A program made the translations under genes and the position numbers. DNA of 9,025 nt from Eubacterium limosum. Its GTDB lineage: Bacteria; Bacillota; Clostridia; Eubacteriales; Eubacteriaceae. The stretch spans positions 1 to 9,025 of the forward strand of contig CAUEUD010000155.1 in the NCBI GenBank assembly GCA_959020865.1, in the 5' to 3' direction. The stretch's first letter is position 1, and every line of letters starts with the position of its first letter. Shown here in pieces: positions 1 through 6,380 of this stretch. The notes beneath the pieces were generated by a model that worked only from the letters and a program-made list of their open reading frames with translations, ran no database searches and had not been told where the DNA came from.

Positions 1-47
1 AAATAAAAAAAGCAGTCACTGCATAGCGTTATGCAATGACTGTTTTT
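1..47 (-). terminator. Rho-independent terminator of the ATPase operon
   Basis: An inverted repeat pairs 13-18 (cagtca) with 37-42 (tgactg) and 20-25 (tgcata) with 30-35 (tatgca). There is one mismatch (19/36) and a 4-nt loop at 26-29. Read on the minus strand, the stem is followed by CTTTTTTTATTT (12 to 1), a clear U-tract, and it begins about 35 nt after the atpD stop codon. The plus strand also has a T-run after the stem (43-47), so the structure could work in both directions and stop a convergent gene to the left of the window. Confidence 0.9.
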
Positions 48-76
48 ATATTTGTTAATACTAATTACGAAACGTA

Positions 77-712
77 TTAATTTTGATTTTCCGATACCAT
101 CATTTCTTTAACCTTCATCAAACGGGTAATGTTTCCACGCTCGTTATCTTCCAGCTTCATGGTAATGTACTTGATGGTTTCCAGCATTTCCGGAATCATG
201 ACGTGTTCCAGTGCGTTGACACGGCGTCTTGTCTTTTCGATTTCATCAGCCAGCATGTTACAGGTTTTTTCAACCTCTGCCAGCTCGATGAGCAGCGGTA
301 AAAGGGCTGCCATGTCCAGTACCGCACCGTCCAGCTCGCCTGATGTAAAGGCGAAGCCGTAGGGCAGATCTGTACCGCCCTCTATGGCTGTGTACTTGAT
401 GGTCGGCACATCGACATTCATGATATTTTGTTTTCCAAGCTCTATGGCCGCTTCACGGGCCGGACACAAAAGCGCCTCAGTTACCGCTGCCTCGCCCATT
501 CTGGCGCCGGCAATGGCAAAACGTCCCATGGCAGCACCCAGCTGCTCTTCAATTTCTTCCCGGAGTTCTTTATTTCTGCGGATATATCCCATAAAACGCC
601 TTACCATTTCGTCCCGTTTATCCTTTAAGAGCTTGTGGCCTCTTGTGGCTGTCTTAAGCCTTTTCTTGAGACGGGTCAGCTCCATCCGGGTAGGATTTAC
701 ACGAATAGCCAT
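77..712 (-). CDS. atpD: V/A-type ATP synthase subunit D (central stalk)
   Basis: Subunit D is the coiled-coil shaft that turns inside the A3B3 head and, with subunit F, passes rotation to the membrane rotor. It is cytoplasmic. The protein has 211 aa, normal for the family. The N-terminus (about 1-60) carries the family signature PTRMELTRLKKRLKTA followed by RGHKLLKDKRDE. The C-terminal helix (about 150-205) has RRRVNALEHVMIPEM, then a charged helix with KLEDNERGN. These two helices form the antiparallel coiled coil, and the middle holds a short globular part. The ATG start lies 3 nt after the atpB stop. Its Shine-Dalgarno sequence (GAGGAGGA, about 721-728) sits inside the acidic last codons of atpB, so translation is probably coupled. 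It is the last gene of the operon. The name ntpD is a synonym; family assignment is near certain. Confidence 0.97.
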   Translation of the reverse strand: MAIRVNPTRMELTRLKKRLKTATRGHKLLKDKRDEMVRRFMGYIRRNKELREEIEEQLGAAMGRFAIAGARMGEAAVTEALLCPAREAAIELGKQNIMNVDVPTIKYTAIEGGTDLPYGFAFTSGELDGAVLDMAALLPLLIELAEVEKTCNMLADEIEKTRRRVNALEHVMIPEMLETIKYITMKLEDNERGNITRLMKVKEMMVSENQN

Positions 713-715
713 GGC

Positions 716-2125
716 TTATTCCTCCTCGTCTATGATATCATCGTCTTCACTAAGCGGAGAGGGAATGTATTCATCAATATATTCGTCTTTAATACGTTTG
801 AGCTCTGTACGCGGCAGGATGGATAAAAGCTCCCAGCCAATGGTCAGGGTTTCTTCGATGGTCCGGTTGGTCTCAAAGCCCTGAGATACATAGCGTTCCT
901 CAAATTCTGTGGCAAAGCGCGCGTAGATTTTATCGACATCGGACAGCGCCGCATCCCCAAGAATAACGGCCAGCTCCTTGGCGTCCTTACCACGGGCATA
1001 GGCTGAGAACAGCTGGTTCATGGTATCAGCGTGATCCTTACGGGTCTTGCCTTCCCCGATCCCCTTATCTTTCAGACGGCTGAGCGATGGCAATACGTCG
1101 ATCGGAGGCTCAATCCCTCTTCTGTACAGATCTCTGGATAAGATAATCTGGCCTTCGGTGATGTATCCGGTTAAGTCGGGAATTGGGTGGGTCTTATCAT
1201 CTTCAGGCATGGAGAGGATTGGAATCTGGGTGATGGAGCCTTTTTTACCACGCATACGGCCGGCACGTTCATACAGGGTCGCGAGGTCGGTATACAGGTA
1301 GCCAGGATAGCCACGGCGGCCTGGGACTTCCTTTCGGGCTGCGGAGACTTCACGCAGTGCTTCGGCGTAGTTGGTGATATCGGTCAGGATGACCAGCACC
1401 TGCATATCCAGCTCATAGGCCAGATACTCGGCACAGGTGATTGCCATACGCGGCGTGGAGATACGTTCGACAGCTGGGTCGTTGGCGTAGTTCATAAACA
1501 GCACCGCACGTTCGATAGCGCCTGTACGGCGGAAATCCTTGACGAAGAAGTCTGCTTCTTCAAAGGTGATCCCGATGGCGGCAAAGACAACGGCAAAACC
1601 TTCGTCGTTGTCGAGAACGCGGGCCTGGCGGGCAATCTGTGCCGCCAGCTGCGCGTGCGGCAGACCAGAGCCGGAGAATACCGGCAGTTTTTGTCCACGA
1701 ACCAGGGTGTTCAGACCATCGATGGCAGAAACGCCTGTCTGAATAAACTCAGCAGGGTAGTCGCGGGCAACCGGGTTCATCGGTGAACCGTTGATGTCCA
1801 GTTTCTTTTCCGGAATAATTTCCGGACCGCCGTCGGTTGGGCGTCCCATACCGTCAAATACACGGCCGAGCATATCCTTGCTCACGCCGAGCTCGATGCC
1901 GTGGCCCTGGAAACGCACTTTGGAGTTTGAGATTCTCAGGCCCTGGGAGCTTTCGTAGAGCTGTACCATGGCTTTATCGCCATTGACCTCGAGAACTTTA
2001 CCAAGACGTTTTTCACCATCGGCCTGCTCGATTTCGACCAGCTCGTCGTATTTTACACCTTCTACATGGTCGACCAGCATCAATGGGCCGACGACTTCAC
2101 TAATGGTTTTGTACTCTTTATTCAT
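716..2125 (-). CDS. atpB: V/A-type ATP synthase subunit B (non-catalytic head subunit)
   Basis: Three B subunits alternate with three A subunits in the A3B3 head and complete the catalytic sites at the A-B interfaces. The predicted protein has 469 aa. The N-terminal beta-barrel begins KEYKTISEVVGPL. The usual P-loop position holds SGSGLPH (151-157) instead of a Walker A motif, as expected for the non-hydrolysing subunit. LPSLSRLKDKGIGEGKTRKD (from 345) includes Arg350, the predicted arginine finger, at the same number as in E. hirae NtpB from family knowledge. RAGRMRGKKGSITQIP (287-302) and a very acidic tail (459-469) are also visible. I chose the ATG at 2125, which overlaps the atpA stop by 8 nt. 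It has GGAAGGAAGTGG 5 nt upstream and matches the family N-terminus. A GTG three codons earlier (2134) lies inside that ribosome binding site. The synonym is ntpB. Confidence 0.97.
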   Translation of the reverse strand: MNKEYKTISEVVGPLMLVDHVEGVKYDELVEIEQADGEKRLGKVLEVNGDKAMVQLYESSQGLRISNSKVRFQGHGIELGVSKDMLGRVFDGMGRPTDGGPEIIPEKKLDINGSPMNPVARDYPAEFIQTGVSAIDGLNTLVRGQKLPVFSGSGLPHAQLAAQIARQARVLDNDEGFAVVFAAIGITFEEADFFVKDFRRTGAIERAVLFMNYANDPAVERISTPRMAITCAEYLAYELDMQVLVILTDITNYAEALREVSAARKEVPGRRGYPGYLYTDLATLYERAGRMRGKKGSITQIPILSMPEDDKTHPIPDLTGYITEGQIILSRDLYRRGIEPPIDVLPSLSRLKDKGIGEGKTRKDHADTMNQLFSAYARGKDAKELAVILGDAALSDVDKIYARFATEFEERYVSQGFETNRTIEETLTIGWELLSILPRTELKRIKDEYIDEYIPSPLSEDDDIIDEEE

Positions 2126-3923
2126 CGTCACCACTTCCTTCCATCAGTGCTAAGAATTCTGCTTCCATTTCGGCGGCAATGGCCGGGAAGCGTTCTTCCT
2201 TCTGGTCTTCCGGTACGTATTTCATACGGGCAATTTTTTCCCGGATATCCATGGTGATGATTTTAGCAAAAGGCACGTTCAATTCAAGGGCGGCAACGCC
2301 TTTTTCGTACCAGGCCAGAATCATGCTCAGCATGGCATATTGTTTTTCAAGAGAAGAATAGGTATCAATATCGTCAAAAGCAGACTGGTGCAGGTAATCC
2401 TCACGGATTGACTGAGCGCATTCCAGTGTCAGGCGGTCCTTGAAGCCCAGGGCGTCTACCCCGACGAGACGGACAATTTCATCCAGCTCAGCTTCTTCCT
2501 GGAGAATCTGCATGGTCTGGCGAACATGAACAGACCAGTCGGTCTCAACTGATTTGTCAAAATAAACATTCATTTTGTCACTGTACAGCGAGTAGCTCTG
2601 CAGCCAGTCAATGGCTGGGAAGTGACGTTTGTACGCCAGGTTGGCGTTCAGGCTCCAGAATACCTTAACGATACGCAGGGTTGCCTGGGATACGGGTTCG
2701 GAGATGTCACCACCCGGAGGTGATACGGCCCCGATGGCGGAAATAGCGCCATAACGATCTTCTGAGCCAAGGCATTTGACAAAGCCTGCACGTTCGTAGA
2801 ATTCTGCCAATCTGGAGGAAAGATAGGCCGGGTAGCCTTCTTCACCAGGCATTTCTTCAAGACGGCCGGACATTTCACGCAGCGCCTCGGCCCAGCGTGA
2901 TGTGGAGTCGGCCATAATTGCCACTTTATAGCCCATATCACGGAAGTATTCCGCGATTGTGATACCGGTATAGATGGATGCTTCACGGGCGGCTACGGGC
3001 ATATCTGAGGTATTTGCGATAAGAACGGTACGCTTCATCAGGGACAGGCCGGTACGCGGGTCATGCAGTTCCGGGAATTCCATCAGAACATCGGTCATTT
3101 CATTACCACGTTCGCCACAGCCAATGTAGACAATGATGTCGGCATCGGCCCATTTTGCCAGCTGATGCTGTACAACGGTTTTACCGGAACCGAACGGTCC
3201 TGGAATAGCGGCGATACCGCCCTTGGCGATCGGGAACAGCGTGTCAATGACGCGTTGGCCGGTGACCATGGGTTCATCGGGTGCGATTTTTTCTGTATAG
3301 GGACGGCCGCGTCGCACTGGCCAGCTTCTGAGCATGGGCACTTCCACGATCTCTCCGTCCTTTTTCTTAATTCTGGCAATGGGTTCGACAATATTGGCTT
3401 CACCGTCGAAAACCCAATCAACGGTTCCTTCCAGTTTTGGCGGCATCATGATTTTCTGAAGCACTGCCGGTGTTTCCTGTACAGTACCGATCACATCGCC
3501 GGGTTTTAGCACATCGCCTTTCTGGCAGGCCGGTACAAAGGGCCATTTCTTTTCGCGGTCAAGCTTGGGAACATCAATCCCTCTGCTGATACGGTCTCCG
3601 GATTCGTTGTAAATGGTGGTCAGCGGTCTCTGGATACCGTCAAAAATACTTTCAATCAGGCCAGGGGCCAAATCAACGGACAGGGGTTCACCTGTCACAT
3701 ATACGGGTTCGCCTGGGCCTAGGCCGGCGGTTTCTTCATATACCTGGATAGAGGCTCTGTCACCTCTTAATTCAATTACTTCACCAATGAGTCGTTTTTC
3801 ACTGACTCGGACAACGTCAAACATCTGAACATCGGCTAGTCCGGTTGCTACAATCAGCGGACCGGCAACCTTGACAATTGTCCCTACTTGCTTCATGGTT
3901 GATTGTTCATTGGGCTGAATCAT
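2118..3923 (-). CDS. atpA: V/A-type ATP synthase catalytic subunit A
   Basis: This subunit binds and hydrolyses or makes ATP, and three copies form the catalytic sites of the cytoplasmic head. The protein is 601 aa with the start chosen here. In order it shows an N-terminal barrel (about 10-80), the A-type non-homologous insertion (about 120-200, containing GTVDWVFDGEANIVE), Walker A GPFGSGKT (242-249, Lys248 and Thr249), GCGERGNE (268-275, with Glu271 as predicted catalytic base), Walker B VAIMADSTSRWAEALRE (Asp339), SPPGGD (401-406), and a helical C-terminal domain. No key residue is missing. I chose the ATG at 3923 because AAGGGGTGG lies 8 nt upstream. The family core begins at Met10 (MKQVGTIVKVAGP), so this start adds nine residues. 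An in-frame GTG at 3935 falls inside the ribosome binding site. A 25-nt gap separates it from atpF. The synonym is ntpA. Confidence 0.97.
   Translation of the reverse strand: MIQPNEQSTMKQVGTIVKVAGPLIVATGLADVQMFDVVRVSEKRLIGEVIELRGDRASIQVYEETAGLGPGEPVYVTGEPLSVDLAPGLIESIFDGIQRPLTTIYNESGDRISRGIDVPKLDREKKWPFVPACQKGDVLKPGDVIGTVQETPAVLQKIMMPPKLEGTVDWVFDGEANIVEPIARIKKKDGEIVEVPMLRSWPVRRGRPYTEKIAPDEPMVTGQRVIDTLFPIAKGGIAAIPGPFGSGKTVVQHQLAKWADADIIVYIGCGERGNEMTDVLMEFPELHDPRTGLSLMKRTVLIANTSDMPVAAREASIYTGITIAEYFRDMGYKVAIMADSTSRWAEALREMSGRLEEMPGEEGYPAYLSSRLAEFYERAGFVKCLGSEDRYGAISAIGAVSPPGGDISEPVSQATLRIVKVFWSLNANLAYKRHFPAIDWLQSYSLYSDKMNVYFDKSVETDWSVHVRQTMQILQEEAELDEIVRLVGVDALGFKDRLTLECAQSIREDYLHQSAFDDIDTYSSLEKQYAMLSMILAWYEKGVAALELNVPFAKIITMDIREKIARMKYVPEDQKEERFPAIAAEMEAEFLALMEGSGDDE
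2131..2142 (-). promoter_or_regulatory. Ribosome binding site deciding the atpB start
   Basis: GGAAGGAAGTGG on the minus strand lies 5 nt before the ATG at 2125 and inside the last codons of atpA. It includes the GTG at 2134, which makes that alternative start unlikely. Placing translation start-up inside the upstream gene points to coupling of B synthesis to A synthesis. This suits the equal A:B ratio in the head. Confidence 0.7.
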
Positions 3924-3931
3924 CGTTCTAT

Positions 3932-3940
3932 CCACCCCTT
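3932..3940 (-). promoter_or_regulatory. Ribosome binding site deciding the atpA start
   Basis: AAGGGGTGG on the minus strand lies 8 nt before the ATG at 3923 in the 25-nt gap between atpF and atpA. The downstream in-frame ATG at 3896, which would give the usual family N-terminus, has only AT-rich sequence and no purine-rich site before it. This supports a nine-residue leader on subunit A. Confidence 0.65.
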
Positions 3941-3948
3941 TCTATAGT

Positions 3949-4266
3949 TTATAAAATATCTGCGCCAATGGCTTTTTCAATGTTATCCTGAATCCCCTTC
4001 ATGCCTAATCCGTTGGTTCCAAAACGGTTTGGAATTGGGATGATGGCTGGAAAGGGCTCTGTTTTATACTTTTCAATGGCTTCCGGCACCAGGGCGGCGG
4101 CCTGTTCGGTAATGTAAATGACAGCCGTTTCTTCTTTGGCCAGCGCGTGGATGGCTTTTTCGATATCCTTTGCTGCATTGGCATAAACGGTGCGAACCCC
4201 GAGCGCCTGAAAGACCATGATGGAATCCTGATCGCCGATAACGGCTAATTTAGCTTGTTCACTCAT
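3949..4266 (-). CDS. atpF: V/A-type ATP synthase subunit F (central stalk; NtpG)
   Basis: Subunit F is a small Rossmann-like protein bound to the side of subunit D in the central stalk, and in V-type enzymes it affects ATPase activity. The protein has 105 aa, the usual size. The N-terminal strand and loop LAVIGDQDSIMVFQALGVRT fits the family pattern of a strand, GD, a short helix and a Gly-Val turn. AVIYITEQAA (about 49-58) is the next strand. FPAIIPIPNRFGTNGLGMKG precedes the C-terminal helix. The ATG start has a consensus AGGAGG (4272-4277) 5 nt upstream, and the atpC stop codon (TAG, 4276-4278) shares bases with it. The gap to atpC is 9 nt. Enterococcal naming calls this gene ntpG. It should not be confused with ntpF, which is the peripheral-stalk protein. 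Confidence 0.93.
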   Translation of the reverse strand: MSEQAKLAVIGDQDSIMVFQALGVRTVYANAAKDIEKAIHALAKEETAVIYITEQAAALVPEAIEKYKTEPFPAIIPIPNRFGTNGLGMKGIQDNIEKAIGADIL

Positions 4267-4275
4267 GATTTCCTC

Positions 4276-5247
4276 CTAAATAACGCCGAGTTCCGCGAGC
4301 GGTATTTTTATACCGGAGCGTTTACCCGCAAACATGACCCGAAGGGCCTTTCCTTCAGCCTGACGTTGGAACAGGTAGTTTGCGATGGGGCCGATGCTGA
4401 AGGAATCACTCCTTCGTTCGTGAATCATGTTGAAAGCCGCATCTTCAAATTTCTGTTCGACTTCTGACAAATTTCCATCCTGTGCATAGCGTTCAAGAAC
4501 AGACTTGATCAGAATACTGTGTTCTCCGTGTCCCAGCTGTTTTGCCAGCTGTTCATTCGGAATATCCGTTGCGTCAAGCAGTGCCTTTTCTTCGATTTCA
4601 CCGCCTGGTATCAACAGGGGTTTTACCTTGAAGGTCCCCCAGTCCAGAACATTGGCTCTGAGCACTGTCAGAATATTGGTAAAATCAATTTTTGCTTTGT
4701 AATATTTTTTCAGCAGCTCGCTTGAATGCTTCTGCTGTGATAAGGTTTCTAAGATCTGTGCATAAGCCGCGTTATCGATGGTCACACTGATGACTCTGGG
4801 GTCAGTGACATCCTCAAGACGCTTCAGTGGCTCTCTGAAGCATTCCGGCAAAAGACTGTAATCACCGTGCTCCAGGGCTTTCTGAAGAATATCCAGCGGA
4901 ATGCCGCCGCCTTCAAGCAGAAGGTTTTCGACTTCGACCCGCTGCAGCTGTCCTTTTAAAATGGCTTTGATGTTGTGGACATCTGTTGGGATAAGCAGAA
5001 GATCGGTTACCGTCTTATCCGGGGTGATCTCATTGATGAGGTTCCGGGTTTTGGTCAGCTCTGCGTCAATCAGATTATCGAGCTGGCTGTGGTCCTTGGC
5101 TTCTGCGCCATAGCCGATTTCATCCAGAAGCTTGAGCGCTTCGGTTTCATCGGCCTCCCAGAGGCGGTTCCAGCGTGTCCGGTCGATAAGGCCTGCTTCC
5201 TGCACCTTGATACGCCCTATTGCATAGGGATAACTGGTTTCAGACAT
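4276..5247 (-). CDS. atpC: V/A-type ATP synthase subunit C (rotor socket, d-like)
   Basis: Subunit C is the funnel-shaped protein, equivalent to eukaryotic subunit d, that couples the D/F shaft to the membrane ring of K subunits. The protein has 323 aa, typical of the family. It is helical and built from three related repeats. Recognisable landmarks are YPYAIGRIKVQE near the N-terminus, LIPTDVHNIKAILKG (about 86-100), KIDFTNILTVLRANVLDWG (about 190-208) and the C-terminal ANYLFQRQAEGKALRVMFAG. The repeated pattern of D, N and I before LK or LRA is a hallmark. The ATG lies 3 nt after the atpE stop. Its Shine-Dalgarno GGAGGTG is formed by the last codons of atpE, so coupling is likely. The synonym is ntpC. 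Confidence rests on these motifs and the strict operon order. Confidence 0.94.
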   Translation of the reverse strand: MSETSYPYAIGRIKVQEAGLIDRTRWNRLWEADETEALKLLDEIGYGAEAKDHSQLDNLIDAELTKTRNLINEITPDKTVTDLLLIPTDVHNIKAILKGQLQRVEVENLLLEGGGIPLDILQKALEHGDYSLLPECFREPLKRLEDVTDPRVISVTIDNAAYAQILETLSQQKHSSELLKKYYKAKIDFTNILTVLRANVLDWGTFKVKPLLIPGGEIEEKALLDATDIPNEQLAKQLGHGEHSILIKSVLERYAQDGNLSEVEQKFEDAAFNMIHERRSDSFSIGPIANYLFQRQAEGKALRVMFAGKRSGIKIPLAELGVI

Positions 5248-5250
5248 GGC

Positions 5251-5856
5251 CTACACCTCCACTTCAAAAAGCATTTCTGCAACCTCTCGCTCATATTTTT
5301 CGCGGGCGTCATCGATGAGAACATCAAAGGAGCCGTTGACATCGCTCATTTCACCGATGAGCATAACACCGGATTTAAAAGATGCCGGTGTTTCGTCAAG
5401 TGTCAGCTCTCCAATTTTTCCGGCTTCCTTAAGGGCGGTGTTCAGCTTGTTCAGCAGACCGTCCCTGTACCGTTTCATATCCTTTTCAGGGACTTGCAGT
5501 TTTTCGGTTCCGGTTTCAGAGCCATTCACGACAATCTTTGTCACGAGCGCTTCGTAGCGGCTTTCGTCAAGGGTGTCGAGAGCCGTTCTTGCTTTGTCAA
5601 AAACTTCATCGATAACCTTACGTTTGACGGCCAGAATATTTTTTCTGGAATCCAAACGGGTCATCAGCTGGCTTCTGCGGTGGACTTCCTCCACATCGGC
5701 CTTTTCTTTATTTTTTAGCGCGTTCAATGTCAGCTCTGTACGGCGCTCAATGGCGGCCACAGAGGACTGAACCTTTTCTGCCGTTTCCTGTTCGATCAAA
5801 GCCACATCTTCATTGGCCTTTTCCAGGATTTTTTCAATAATTTTATCGGCACTCAC
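5251..5856 (-). CDS. atpE: V/A-type ATP synthase subunit E (peripheral stalk)
   Basis: Subunit E pairs with subunit H (NtpF) to make the peripheral stalks that hold the A3B3 head against the torque of the rotor. The protein has 201 aa. The first roughly 90 residues are a long charged helix rich in Glu, Lys and Ala (IIEKILEKANEDVALIEQET onward), ending in LDSRKNILAVKRKVIDEVFD. A globular C-terminal domain follows that would bind the head, containing FKSGVMLIGEMSDVNGSFDV and ending REVAEMLFEV. The start is GTG at 5856. An in-frame TGA lies three codons upstream, no ATG follows early, and GAGGTGA is positioned 6 nt before the GTG. It follows atpK by 35 nt, the largest gap in the operon. Divergent sequence is normal for this family. 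The synonym is ntpE. Confidence 0.93.
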   Translation of the reverse strand: MSADKIIEKILEKANEDVALIEQETAEKVQSSVAAIERRTELTLNALKNKEKADVEEVHRRSQLMTRLDSRKNILAVKRKVIDEVFDKARTALDTLDESRYEALVTKIVVNGSETGTEKLQVPEKDMKRYRDGLLNKLNTALKEAGKIGELTLDETPASFKSGVMLIGEMSDVNGSFDVLIDDAREKYEREVAEMLFEVEV

Positions 5857-5862
5857 ACGCTG

Positions 5863-5869
5863 TCACCTC
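5863..5869 (-). promoter_or_regulatory. Ribosome binding site for the GTG start of atpE
   Basis: GAGGTGA on the minus strand lies 6 nt before the GTG at 5856. The last A of the site belongs to an in-frame TGA, which rules out any start further upstream. This makes the GTG the only sensible initiation codon for subunit E. Confidence 0.75.
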
Positions 5870-5891
5870 ACTTTCACGTGTTTTGCAGTTC

Positions 5892-6365
5892 TTATAACTG
5901 GATGCTGTAGATTAACAGGATGGATACGAGTAAGGCTAAGATCGCGTAAGTTTCTACGATCGCGGTAATGGTGATCCCTTTTGCGAAAGCAGATTCATCC
6001 TTGGCGGTCATATGAATAGACGCTGCAGCGGCTTTCCCCTGGGCAATCCCGGAGAGTAAGCCAACGATGCCGATTGGGAAACCGGCTGCCAGGAAAGACA
6101 TTCCCTGATATAAACTTAAATCGAGAGGGCTGCCCCCTAAAATACCGATCTGAACCATGATAAGAACTGCTGTCAGGAAGCCATAGATCCCCTGTGTACC
6201 TGGCAGTGCCTGGAGTACGAGCATTTTACCGAACATTTCCGGACGTTCCGCAACAACGCCTGCTGCGGCTTCACCACTAATCTGAACACCCTTGGCAGAA
6301 CCAATACCTGCTAAACCGGCAGCGATTGCTGCACCAAAAATAGCTAATGCTAAACCTAAAGACAT
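5892..6365 (-). CDS. atpK: Na+-type V-ATPase rotor subunit K (16-kDa V-type c subunit)
   Basis: K subunits form the membrane ring that carries ions and turns against subunit I. The protein is 157 aa with four predicted membrane helices in two fused hairpins (about 4-22, 48-75, 86-112 and 130-155). Each hairpin has a GIGSAKG or SGIAQGK type turn region. Only the second hairpin keeps an ion-binding acid, Glu138 in VETYA. The matching place in hairpin one is Gln58 in LPGTQGIYG. Leu54, Thr57, Gln58, Gln109 and Glu138 match the five Na+-coordinating residues of E. hirae NtpK (L61, T64, Q65, Q110, E139), so I infer Na+ specificity. I chose the ATG at 6365, with AGGAGG 9 nt upstream. The open frame continues 14 codons upstream into atpI without a ribosome binding site. 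The synonym is ntpK. Confidence 0.96.
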   Translation of the reverse strand: MSLGLALAIFGAAIAAGLAGIGSAKGVQISGEAAAGVVAERPEMFGKMLVLQALPGTQGIYGFLTAVLIMVQIGILGGSPLDLSLYQGMSFLAAGFPIGIVGLLSGIAQGKAAAASIHMTAKDESAFAKGITITAIVETYAILALLVSILLIYSIQL

Positions 6366-6374
6366 GATTTCATT

Positions 6375-6380
6375 CCTCCT
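6375..6380 (-). promoter_or_regulatory. Consensus ribosome binding site of atpK
   Basis: AGGAGG on the minus strand overlaps the atpI stop codon (TAG, 6379-6381) and sits 9 nt before the atpK ATG. A perfect core is reasonable for the subunit needed in the highest copy number. It also fixes the atpK start at 6365. Confidence 0.75.

Noticed and set aside
55..80. Inverted repeat ttaatac (55-61) / gtattaa (74-80) overlapping the atpD stop codon
   Set aside because: The 7-bp stem is AT-rich with a 12-nt loop and has no adjacent T-tract of its own. The real terminator is the stronger hairpin at 13-42.
1187..1786. Plus-strand open frame (199 codons) antisense to atpB
   Set aside because: It lies wholly inside the strongly conserved atpB. 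The composition looks like a reverse-complement shadow and no family is recognisable.
3924..3935. GTG at 3935 as the atpA start
   Set aside because: It lies inside the AAGGGGTGG Shine-Dalgarno sequence that serves the ATG at 3923, and has no site of its own.
4975..5718. Long plus-strand open frame (247 codons) antisense to atpC and atpE
   Set aside because: It is fully covered by two well-supported minus-strand genes, its translation is Cys/Phe/His-rich with no recognisable domain, and it has no clear ribosome binding site. It is a codon-usage shadow.
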